Assembly: GCF_004101845.1 (NCBI RefSeq)
Contig: NZ_CP026116.1
Coordinates: 1,612,001-1,676,000, forward strand
DNA length: 64,000 nt
Direction: 5' to 3'
From: Latilactobacillus curvatus JCM 1096 = DSM 20019
Lineage (GTDB): Bacteria; Bacillota; Bacilli; Lactobacillales; Lactobacillaceae
Part shown: positions 43,254-50,710 of the stretch, piece after piece
How positions within the stretch are numbered: the first letter of the stretch is position 1
Layout of the letters: each line of letters begins with the position of its first letter
Position numbers and translations under genes: made by a program
Notes under the pieces: model-generated
Databases searched by the model: none
What the model saw: only the letters and a program-made list of their open reading frames with translations
What the model was told of the DNA's origin: nothing

Positions 43254-44267
43254 ATGGTTCGAAAAGTAACGATTAAAGATGTTGCCGCGCTGGCGCAAAC
43301 ATCGGTCACAACAGTTTCGTTAATTCTTAATAATAAAGGTGAGCGCTTTAGCGCAGAAACGATTGCGCGGGTCAAAGCCGCTCGGGAAAGACTTCAGTAT
43401 GAACCTGATTATTTCGCGCAAAATATGATTAATAAAGAAACGAAGACGATCGCGGTATTGGTGCCGGATATCAATAATCCTTTTTTTAGTCAGTTTATTC
43501 AAGGTGTCGAAGAAATTGCCTATCAATTCGATTTCATCCCATTAATTTATAGTGCAGGGGCGCATAATCAGAAAGTTGATCATTATTTAAAGGAATTGGT
43601 TCGTCGAAATGTTGACGGCTTTATTTTGGCTGTCCCTCATTTACAAAAAACAACGTTGGATAGCTATCTGCAAAAACGACAAATCCCGTTTATCTTATTA
43701 GATCAATCAGATAAACAACATGCGGGAGATGAAATTACGGTTGCCGATACGCAAGGTGGAGAGTTGGCCGCACGGTATCTCATTGAACGAGGCCATCATA
43801 AAGTCGGAATTGTTTTACCAGAACAACGAGCTTGGAACATCGAACAACGATTCATTGGTTATCAAGCCGCGATGTTGAAAGCCCAATTACCAGTGGCGGA
43901 TGAGTGGCAAATAACGACACCGTTAACGAAATTAGGTGGTTACCAAGTTGCACGACAGGTGATTGATAGCGGGGTAACTGCTGTATTTGCAATCAATGAT
44001 GAACTCGCTATCGGATTGATTCGTGGGTTACGTGAATTACGAGTACAGGTGCCAGAAGATATCTCAGTGATTGGCTATGATAACATCGATTGGTGTGAAT
44101 ATGTCACACCAAAATTGACGACCATTAAGCAACCGATTTTCGAGCTTGGGCAAGAAGCAACACGTCTATTATTGAACCGGATTGTGGAGCCTGCTATTGC
44201 GCCACAACAAAAAGTACTTTCAATTGAATTAGTTGAAAGAGAGAGTGTACAACCTATACATCCCTAA
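43254..44267 (+). CDS. rbsR: LacI-family repressor of the ribose operon, RbsR
   Basis: Start ATG 43254 follows GGGGGAG; an earlier in-frame start at 43215 has no ribosome binding site. The 337-residue protein has the LacI helix-turn-helix (TIKDVAALAQTSVTTVSLIL) and a periplasmic-binding-protein-like sensor domain (IAVLVPDINNPFFSQFIQGV ... SVIGYDNIDWCEYVTPKLTT). It is the last gene of the operon and probably binds the palindrome at 40910. Confidence 0.92.
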   Translation: MVRKVTIKDVAALAQTSVTTVSLILNNKGERFSAETIARVKAARERLQYEPDYFAQNMINKETKTIAVLVPDINNPFFSQFIQGVEEIAYQFDFIPLIYSAGAHNQKVDHYLKELVRRNVDGFILAVPHLQKTTLDSYLQKRQIPFILLDQSDKQHAGDEITVADTQGGELAARYLIERGHHKVGIVLPEQRAWNIEQRFIGYQAAMLKAQLPVADEWQITTPLTKLGGYQVARQVIDSGVTAVFAINDELAIGLIRGLRELRVQVPEDISVIGYDNIDWCEYVTPKLTTIKQPIFELGQEATRLLLNRIVEPAIAPQQKVLSIELVERESVQPIHP

Positions 44268-44279
44268 ATCCATAAAAGC

Positions 44280-44332
44280 GTGATCCGCATGAAGCCTTGT
44301 TATCAGGCAACTTATGCGGATCATGTTTTTTT
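44280..44332 (+). terminator. Terminator of the ribose operon
   Basis: GTGATCCGCATGA and TTATGCGGATCATG pair across an about 22-nt loop with an inner GCCTTG/CAGGC stem, followed by seven T. Confidence 0.9.
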
Positions 44333-44357
44333 ATTTGTCTAAAAATGAAAAAAAGGC

Positions 44358-44416
44358 TTGTAAATATGTCGGAAAGAACTATACTTAATAAGTCTTAAAG
44401 ACCTGTCTAAAAGACT
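44358..44416 (+). promoter_or_regulatory. Promoter and operator of the PadR-exporter operon
   Basis: TTGTAA (44358-44363) and TATACT (44380-44385), spacer 16 nt. Directly downstream AGTCTTAAAGACC...GTCTAAAAGACT (44391-44416) is a near-perfect 26-bp inverted repeat, a likely autoregulatory PadR site. Confidence 0.65.
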
Positions 44417-44441
44417 AATTAAAGAGAGAGGTTATGCGTTT

Positions 44442-44996
44442 ATGTATGAATTGCTGATGTTATCCGCCTTAATGAGCCGGAATATGTCGGGCTATAAGTT
44501 GCGGATTATCTTGGAAAATGCGATGGTGCCCAGACGGAAAATTTCAAATGGGGTTTTGTATCCGTTGTTAGATAAATTGGAAAGCAAAGGCTGCATTGGG
44601 TTTGAGGAAGCTGATCAGGATTCACGTGGTACGAAGATTGCGCACATTACTGAAGAGGGACGGCGCTATTTTGCTGAATTAATGGCTAAACCAGTCGTTC
44701 ATGATGCGAAGTGGGATGATGCTTATCGCTTTAAGATGCGTGGGATGCACTACATTGATGCAGCAGAACAAGTCAGTATTTTACAAGATTTCTACAGTGA
44801 GTTGGCTGAAGATTTACATGTTTATAGCGGTGTGGAAAAACATCTAACTGAATTAAAAGATGCGGATGAGACAATGACGGATTATTATTATTGGCAGATT
44901 CGTTCAACCGATTTCGTAATCACAACGATCAAAGCCAAAATGGATTGGCTACAAGCACAAATAAATGAGATAGAGAAAATGGAGATAGTAAAATGA
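44442..44996 (+). CDS. PadR-family transcriptional regulator
   Basis: The 184-residue protein has the PadR winged helix (LMLSALMSRNMSGYKLRIIL; ISNGVLYPLLDKLESKGCIG) and a helical C-terminal domain. It overlaps the exporter gene by 4 bp (ATGA). PadR proteins of this type repress the neighbouring exporter until a drug or phenolic binds them. Confidence 0.88.
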   Translation: MYELLMLSALMSRNMSGYKLRIILENAMVPRRKISNGVLYPLLDKLESKGCIGFEEADQDSRGTKIAHITEEGRRYFAELMAKPVVHDAKWDDAYRFKMRGMHYIDAAEQVSILQDFYSELAEDLHVYSGVEKHLTELKDADETMTDYYYWQIRSTDFVITTIKAKMDWLQAQINEIEKMEIVK

Positions 44997-46543
44997 AAAA
45001 AACAACCAACCGCTGGATAGCGCTGGTCGCGATGAGTCTGGGTGTCTTTATGGGATTGCTAGACGTAACTGTCGTCAATGTCGCTTTACCAAGTATGGCG
45101 ATTGATTTTAAAACAAATTTTAGCAACTTACAATGGGTTTTGAACGCCTATACATTGATGTATGCGGTCAGCTTGTTGACTGTTTCCAAATTAGGGGACA
45201 TGTTCGGGCGCAAGAAAATTTTTATCATGAGTATGATTTTATTCACAGCGGCCTCTGTCGTTAACGGACTGGCACCAAATTTATTGGTATTAGATATTGG
45301 TCGCGCGGTCCAAGCGATTGGTGGCTCGGGTATGATGAGTTTATCGATGGCACTAGTGGCGTCGAACTTTGAAGGGCGCGAACGGGGGACTGCACTGGGG
45401 ATTTTAGGCTCCGTGATTGGTTTTTCAACTGCTATTGGACCCTTAGTAGGGGGCTTTTTAGTCGAAAACTTCGGCTGGCCATCCATCTTTTTCGTCAATT
45501 TACCAGTCGGGATTATTTCAGTTTACTTAGTGATTCGCAATGTTAAAGAAACACCAGCTTATGGCGCGGGCGAATCAATCGATTTTATGGGGATGATCTT
45601 GTCAGCAATTAGTTTATTTTCCGGGATTTATGGGTTGATTCAAAAAGAACAACATATGCACTGGGCTTGGACAGATATGCGCATTATGGGGTGGTTAGTC
45701 GCTTCCGTTTTAATTTTAGCGCTTTTCGTCTTTGTGGAATTGAAAGCAAAAGCACCAATGATGAACTTGACGTTACTTACGAATCGCCATTTCGTGGGTG
45801 TTGTGATTTTAGCTTTCTCATTAGGCGCTGGCATTTTTGCCTTAGCCGCTTATCAAACGAGTTTGATGCAAAATTACATGGGTTACTCAGCCTTTTCAAC
45901 CGGTGTGCATCAACTGCCAATGAGTTTATGGTCCCTTGTTTTAGGACCATTCACGGGTGTTCTAGGCTATAAATTCGGTAAAAAATGGTTGATTGCTTTT
46001 GGATTTACTGTTTCTGCCCTTGGTTTATTAATTTTTAGACAAGTGACAACGACTGATTTTACTTATATGCAACTCTTACCATTGCTTGCGCTAACTGGGT
46101 TAGGCAATGCGATTATCAATCCAATGATCAATACAGCGGCGATGGATAATATTAATCCTCAAGAAATCGGAATGGCATCCGGTTTATTGAATGTTTTCCG
46201 CCAAATTGGAATTACCGTCGGTGTTGTGATTCTCGGTTTATCACAAACGAATGCCTACGAAACGAGTTTGAAGACTGGCTTTAGTGGTAGCTCAATCCCG
46301 AAGGCGGCAGCAACTGGCATTCAGCAAGCATTGGTTGAAGCAGGTGCTTTTTCAGGACATGCAATCGCGTGGGGGCAACAATTAGTGAAGACACCGTATG
46401 CCGCAAAGGTCCAACAAATTGTTGTCACGGCTTTTGATAAAGGGATGATCGCTGTTGTAACGACGTCGCTAGTGCTCATGGTGATTGCCATCTTGGCGGC
46501 GCTTTTCTTATTGAAAGAAACGAAAACGACTGATCGAGCATAA
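44993..46543 (+). CDS. DHA2-type multidrug exporter (EmrB/QacA family)
   Basis: The 516-residue protein has 14 membrane segments. Motifs: LDVTVVNVALPSMAIDF (segment 1), KLGDMFGRKKIF (loop 2-3), LGSVIGFSTAIGPLVGGFL (segment 5 antiporter motif). These define the drug:proton antiporter-2 family, which pumps out amphipathic drugs or dyes. It is co-transcribed with the PadR gene. Substrate unknown. Confidence 0.92.
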   Translation: MKKTTNRWIALVAMSLGVFMGLLDVTVVNVALPSMAIDFKTNFSNLQWVLNAYTLMYAVSLLTVSKLGDMFGRKKIFIMSMILFTAASVVNGLAPNLLVLDIGRAVQAIGGSGMMSLSMALVASNFEGRERGTALGILGSVIGFSTAIGPLVGGFLVENFGWPSIFFVNLPVGIISVYLVIRNVKETPAYGAGESIDFMGMILSAISLFSGIYGLIQKEQHMHWAWTDMRIMGWLVASVLILALFVFVELKAKAPMMNLTLLTNRHFVGVVILAFSLGAGIFALAAYQTSLMQNYMGYSAFSTGVHQLPMSLWSLVLGPFTGVLGYKFGKKWLIAFGFTVSALGLLIFRQVTTTDFTYMQLLPLLALTGLGNAIINPMINTAAMDNINPQEIGMASGLLNVFRQIGITVGVVILGLSQTNAYETSLKTGFSGSSIPKAAATGIQQALVEAGAFSGHAIAWGQQLVKTPYAAKVQQIVVTAFDKGMIAVVTTSLVLMVIAILAALFLLKETKTTDRA

Positions 46544-46646
46544 AAAAAGAAGGTTCATTATTTTCTGAAAAGATAAGACTGTAAATTGTGTAGCAAACAG
46601 TGTAAAATGAACAGAGTAAAAATAAAAAAAGTGAGGTTACTTACAC

Positions 46647-47336
46647 ATGGCTAAATTAGTTTTTATTCGTCACGGACAAAGTGAATGGAACTTATCAAAC
46701 CAATTCACTGGTTGGGTTGATGTTAACTTAAGCGAAGAAGGCGTACGCCAAGCTCAAAACGCTGGTGCTTTATTGAAAAAAGAAGGCATCCTTTTTGACC
46801 AAGCTTACACATCAGTATTGACTCGTGCCATCAAGACATTACACTATGCACTTGAAGGTTCAGATCAATTATGGGTTCCAGAAATGAAATCATGGCGCTT
46901 AAACGAACGTCATTATGGTGCATTACAAGGCCAAAACAAAGCTGAAGCAGCTGAAAAATGGGGCGACGAACAAGTTCACATCTGGCGTCGTTCATACGAC
47001 ACACTTCCTCCACTATTGGATGCAAGTGATGAAGGTTCAGCAGCAAACGACCGTCGTTACGCACACTTAGATCCAAAAGCAATTCCTGGTGGCGAAAACT
47101 TGAAGGTTACTTTGGAACGTGTTATCCCATTCTGGGAAGACGAAATCGCTCCAAAATTAATCGACGGCCAAAATATCATTGTAGCCGCTCACGGTAACTC
47201 ACTACGCGCCTTAACAAAATACATCGAAAACATCTCTGATGAAGACATCATGGACGTTGAAATGGCAACAGGCGAACCAGTTGTTTATGATTTAGACGAA
47301 AACTTAAACGTAGTAAGCAAGAAGAAATTAAACTAA
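46647..47336 (+). CDS. gpmA: 2,3-bisphosphoglycerate-dependent phosphoglycerate mutase
   Basis: The 229-residue glycolytic enzyme converts 3- to 2-phosphoglycerate. [20 protein letters not shown] holds the phosphorylated His, [16 protein letters not shown] and [18 protein letters not shown] the other catalytic residues. Codon use is strongly optimised (AAC, GTT, CGT), as for a highly expressed gene. A structured element of the repeat family follows its stop. Confidence 0.96.
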   Translation: MAKLVFIRHGQSEWNLSNQFTGWVDVNLSEEGVRQAQNAGALLKKEGILFDQAYTSVLTRAIKTLHYALEGSDQLWVPEMKSWRLNERHYGALQGQNKAEAAEKWGDEQVHIWRRSYDTLPPLLDASDEGSAANDRRYAHLDPKAIPGGENLKVTLERVIPFWEDEIAPKLIDGQNIIVAAHGNSLRALTKYIENISDEDIMDVEMATGEPVVYDLDENLNVVSKKKLN

Positions 47337-47344
47337 TTATTAAA

Positions 47345-47462
47345 GAGTGTGTTTAAAGCGGGTTGATTCTGAGCATTAGCCTAAATTCGTGAATAATCGA
47401 CGTTAGTCGATTGTTTGCGGATTGTAGCTAAGCGCAGGAGTCAGCTTTAAAAAGCATGTTTA
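47345..47462 (+). repeat. Intergenic structured element (47.3 kb)
   Basis: Starts GAGTGTGTTTAAAGC, ends GCTTTAAAAAGCATGTTTA. Core TGAGCATTAGCCTAAA and TGTAGCTAAGCGCAGGAG. Outer stem TTTAAAGC/GCTTTAAA, then TTGATTC/GAGTCAG with G-T pairs; central hairpin AATCGAC-GTTA-GTCGATT. It lies between gpmA and its terminator, so it would be in the gpmA 3' UTR. Confidence 0.75.
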
Positions 47463-47474
47463 ATAAGCTTACAC

Positions 47475-47514
47475 AAATAGGCTAGTCCCTCAAGGGATAG
47501 CCTATTTTTTTTGC
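47475..47514 (+). terminator. Terminator downstream of gpmA
   Basis: AAATAGGCTAGTCCC, TCAA, GGGATAGCCTATTT and a T run. Nearly identical to the terminator at 48894. Confidence 0.93.
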
Positions 47515-47585
47515 TTAAAAATGACACGTTAGGGCGCTACTAGGACACTTCAGCTAAATTTGATAGCTAACGGTAATTTAAAACA

Positions 47586-47643
47586 TTTTGTTGACAAGCA
47601 ACTAAAACGATGATAATCTTTATTTTGTTGACAAGCAACTAAA
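47586..47643 (+). promoter_or_regulatory. Promoter with duplicated MarR-type operator
   Basis: The sequence GTTGACAAGCAACTAAA occurs twice in direct repeat (within 47586-47606 and 47623-47643; 37 bp apart). Each has a GTTG/CAAC inverted pair. The first contains the TTGACA -35 box (47591-47596), 17 nt before TAATCT (47614-47619), so a bound repressor would cover the promoter. The MarR gene two places down is the likely binder. Confidence 0.68.
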
Positions 47644-47666
47644 CGAAACTAAAGAAGGTTTTTTTA

Positions 47667-48353
47667 ATGAGTACATTATTAGTAATCCAAGCACATCCCC
47701 ATGTTGAAAAGAGTTTATCCCTAGCGGTAGGGACCCGCTTTGTAGAAACTTATCGTCGGACCCATCCTGATGATCAAATTATTATTCGAGATCTATATAC
47801 TGAAGCAGGTGTTCCACCATTGAACGATATGACAATGGCTGCATGGCGTAAACAAAAATTTGACGAACCAATGGCTGAAGCTGAGAAAACACTATTACAA
47901 CAACACGCAGATTGGTTAGATGAATTTATCGAAGCTGATAAATATGTCTTCATCAATCCAATGTACAATCATTTTTTACCAGCTGAGATGAAACAATATT
48001 TAGATTTGACGGCGGTCGCCCACAAAACATTCAAATACACACCGAACGGTTCAGTAGGTTTGTTAGAAGGTAAGAAAGCAATCCATATCCAAGCAGCTGG
48101 CAGTGTTTATCACGCTGGGGGCAAGTGGGGGATCGTTAAGTTCTTGTTCCGCCGTTTATTTAAGATTAAGAGTAACGAAAGTTCTGCACTTATGGATTTA
48201 GGCGATATGTATTTAACCAATATGTTGAAATTCTATGGTGTTAATCAAGTTGAACACGTCTATATTGAAGGCGCGGATGCTCATGCAGATCAACGTGAAC
48301 AAATATTAGCACGGGCCCTAACGGAAGCGACGACCAAAGCTAAAGTATTCTAA
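47667..48353 (+). CDS. FMN-dependent NADH-azoreductase/quinone reductase
   Basis: The 228-residue flavodoxin-fold enzyme begins STLLVIQAHPHVEKSLSLAV and has the azoreductase blocks ADKYVFINPMYNHFLPAEMK (FMN binding) and IHIQAAGSVYHAGG. Such enzymes reduce quinones and azo compounds with NADH and protect against electrophiles. With the MarR gene that follows and the operators before, it forms an inducible detoxification unit. Confidence 0.88.
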   Translation: MSTLLVIQAHPHVEKSLSLAVGTRFVETYRRTHPDDQIIIRDLYTEAGVPPLNDMTMAAWRKQKFDEPMAEAEKTLLQQHADWLDEFIEADKYVFINPMYNHFLPAEMKQYLDLTAVAHKTFKYTPNGSVGLLEGKKAIHIQAAGSVYHAGGKWGIVKFLFRRLFKIKSNESSALMDLGDMYLTNMLKFYGVNQVEHVYIEGADAHADQREQILARALTEATTKAKVF

Positions 48354-48396
48354 TTTGGTGTATACTGGTGGTAACAATTGATGAGAGGTTAAGCAA

Positions 48397-48885
48397 ATGG
48401 AAAACGAATCAGTGATGGCACTCTATCATGCAATCAAGCAATTACGCTCAGATAGTGTCAACGGCCGCGGTGTTCAAGAACAAAAATGGTTGCAAAATCA
48501 GCTGAGTGATGAGAACTTGAAAACGATGATTCCGCAGCTATCAATCATTGCATTGCACATATTATCAGGATTAGAGGCCGAAGAATTAACAGGTGTAGCA
48601 CTAGCGGATCGGTTGGCGGTTACGCGTGGCGGCATTACACGCGCCGCTAAGAAGTTGATTCAAATGGGCTTAATTCAAGCGACTAAAAAACCAGATGATC
48701 AGAAAAAAATCTATTATTCTTTGACCGCTAAAGGCCGTGTGATTGCGCAAAGCCACGATAAAATGCATGAAACGCTGAAAGCGCAAGTTATTGATAAGGT
48801 GACCGAAAAATATAAAGATGCTGAATTGAAGCAAGCAGCGTCTTTAATCAATGATTTAATGCAATTTGAACGCGATTTTTATTGA
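48397..48885 (+). CDS. MarR-family regulator of the azoreductase operon
   Basis: The 162-residue protein has the MarR winged helix (LTGVALADRLAVTRGGITRA; wing ATKKPDDQKKIYYSLTAKG). It lies 43 bp behind the azoreductase gene and probably represses that promoter through the duplicated site. No Cys is visible in the ligand domain, so sensing by thiol oxidation is unlikely. Confidence 0.86.
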   Translation: MENESVMALYHAIKQLRSDSVNGRGVQEQKWLQNQLSDENLKTMIPQLSIIALHILSGLEAEELTGVALADRLAVTRGGITRAAKKLIQMGLIQATKKPDDQKKIYYSLTAKGRVIAQSHDKMHETLKAQVIDKVTEKYKDAELKQAASLINDLMQFERDFY

Positions 48886-48893
48886 TGATATTC

Positions 48894-48930
48894 AAATAGG
48901 CTAGTCCCTCAAGGGCTAGCCTATTTTTTT
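48894..48930. terminator. Terminator after the MarR gene
   Basis: AAATAGGCTAGTCCC, TCAA, GGGCTAGCCTATTT and a T run; differs from the terminator at 47475 only by one compensated base. Confidence 0.92.
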
Positions 48931-48938
48931 GTATTAAG

Positions 48939-49374
48939 TTATCGACGGTATTTTCGATTTGCTTTATTGTTGCGATGATATAGATACAAAAGAAATGCCA
49001 GTAATACTGTGACCAGAATCCTCATAGCCAAAATAACATAGAACGCAACTTCTCTTCCAGCGTGAATTTGCCAAATTGGCGAGAATAACAAAAATAAAAA
49101 CTGTACTTCACTAATCCAGGCTGTAACAACACTAATTTGAGTAATCTTGGTTTTGAACCCGATTAAAAAAATAAATAATGAAAGCAAGTAAAGCAACACA
49201 GTGACAAATGTAGTCGTATCTCGAGCAAATATTGCAAGAATTTCAAAAGTTACTTTAGCACCAAAGATAATAAAGAAAGCTGAAAAGACACAGAGACCCA
49301 CGATACTAATAATAACTCGACGCAGTACCAGTAAACGACCTTGGTGTTAGATCTTTGAATAGACCATTAAACAT
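48939..49374 (-). pseudogene. Small membrane protein, probably frameshifted near its start
   Basis: A 120-codon frame (49301-48939) encodes four membrane segments and a basic end (YHRNNKANRKYRR) but lacks a credible start. A good GGAGG ribosome binding site and ATG lie at 49374 in another frame (MFNGLFKDLTPRS). The two join (LLVLRRVIISIVGLCVFSAF) if one base is removed near 49335-49345. The protein would be about 144 residues. No family recognised. It may equally be a sequencing slip. Confidence 0.55.
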
Positions 49375-49519
49375 AATAAGAACCTCCAAATAAAAATCGC
49401 GCGTTTTATAATCAAGTTAGCCAAATACTTTTAGCTAATTGATAAAATAAAAAACACCAAGACGAATCTCTGTTATCATTGATGTTCCTACACAAACAAT
49501 GAAAGAGGTTATTGTCTTG

Positions 49520-49800
49520 ATGCAAGAACAGAATACCACAGTCAGAAAAAAAGGTCAGCACCTAACTTCGTTTGAACGAGGCAGAATTGCTACGCTGCAC
49601 AGCCAAGGCTATTCCAATCGTGCAATTGCCAGAGCGCTTAATGTTTGTCATCAAACAATCAATAATGAATTGTGCCGCGGCGAGATCGACCAAGTAAAAA
49701 AAGTGAATGGTCAACGCCAATATTACGCTGTATACTCACCAGAAACAGCACAAGCTAAGTACGAAGCTAATCGAGCCCACTGTCATCGACCTTTGAAACT
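49520..49800 (+). pseudogene. IS30-family transposase, N-terminal fragment
   Basis: Residues HLTSFERGRIATLHSQGYSN and RAIARALNVCHQTINNELCRG are the helix-turn-helix region of an IS30-type transposase different from the copies at 53.6 and 57.8 kb. After CHRPLKL (about 49800) the frame enters the remnant of an IS3 element. The middle of the transposase with the first catalytic Asp is lost. Confidence 0.82.
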
Positions 49801-50185
49801 CGGAGGATTCGGCACATCTTGGTTACCTGGTGGTGATGGCTTTCTTGGTGAATGTAATCAAAGATATTGGTTACTTCTGCGCAAGGAAGCCCAGGGCTTT
49901 TTTTAGGATTTCGTTCTCCTCAGACAGCGAAGCCAGTCGCTTTTCCATCGCTTTGATTTCGTCTGGCGATTTACCGGATTGAGTTTTGGCCTGGCCCTGG
50001 ATCCACTTATGAACTGTTGAATAGCCAATGCCATATTCTCTGGCCAGTTGGGCAGCTGATTCGCCTTGCTTATATAGGTTGATAATGTTTTGTTTGAATT
50101 CTTTGTCGTAACGAGTTGGCATGTAAAAATTCCTTCCTTTTGAGAGATGATTTATTCATTATACCCTCTCTTAAAAGTTGTCTCA
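49801..50185 (-). mobile_element. Truncated IS3-family element inserted in the IS30 remnant
   Basis: On the minus strand the right end TGAGACAACTTTTAA (50185) is followed by orfA (50122-49871; 83 residues, MPTRYDKEFKQNIINLYKQG) and the beginning of orfB (IFDYIHQESHHHQVTKMCRI). The rest of orfB and the left end are gone. orfA itself is intact but alone cannot transpose. Confidence 0.82.
49871..50122 (-). CDS. IS3-family transposase orfA (in a dead element)
   Basis: Eighty-three residues with the helix-turn-helix SAAQLAREYGIGYSTVHKWI and a coiled coil ending LSEENEILKKALGFLAQK. It is a third IS3 lineage in the window, distinct from those at 3.7 and 59.2 kb. The GGAAGGA ribosome binding site is in place. 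Confidence 0.82.
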   Translation of the reverse strand: MPTRYDKEFKQNIINLYKQGESAAQLAREYGIGYSTVHKWIQGQAKTQSGKSPDEIKAMEKRLASLSEENEILKKALGFLAQK

Positions 50186-50554
50186 GGAATCAGCTTACAT
50201 CCAGATGGTCGTGATGCCGATTCAGTCAACTATGAGCTGGCCAAGATCTGTCAAGAATACGGATCAATCATGAAGTCAGTTACTGCCGATAATGGCGCTG
50301 AGTTCTCGGAAGTTGGCGCTGTACTTACCGGTGTCGCTGACCTTTATTATGCCCATCCATATCGTTCCTCTGAGCGCGGGACTAACGAAGCGCATAATCG
50401 AATGATCCGCCGCGATGTACCCAAGGGTCTATCCATGGATATTTTGGGTCCTCATGATATCCAAGCAGTTGAGTCAAAGCTAAACAATTTACCGCGCCGG
50501 CAAACTGGCTATCAAACACCCAAAGAGCTTTTCTCCGCTGCTTCCGCCGGTTAA
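50186..50554 (+). pseudogene. IS30-family transposase, C-terminal fragment
   Basis: The end of the same IS30-type transposase: TADNGAEFSEVGAVLTGVAD (second catalytic Asp), YRSSERGTNEAHNRMIRRD (catalytic Glu) and LPRRQTGYQTPKELF. It is separated from its N-terminal part by the IS3 remnant, with about 130 middle residues deleted. Confidence 0.82.
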
Positions 50555-50710
50555 GTTAAGTCCATAAAATATGAATATTAATGAAAATACTGATTTAATA
50601 GGATTTATCGTGTGGCTAATTTGTTCTTGCAATTTGGGAGTCGAAAACAAATGGATTTCATTCAAGATTAAAATGAGTTATATTGTCTTTAAATATAATA
50701 AGGATTGGTG

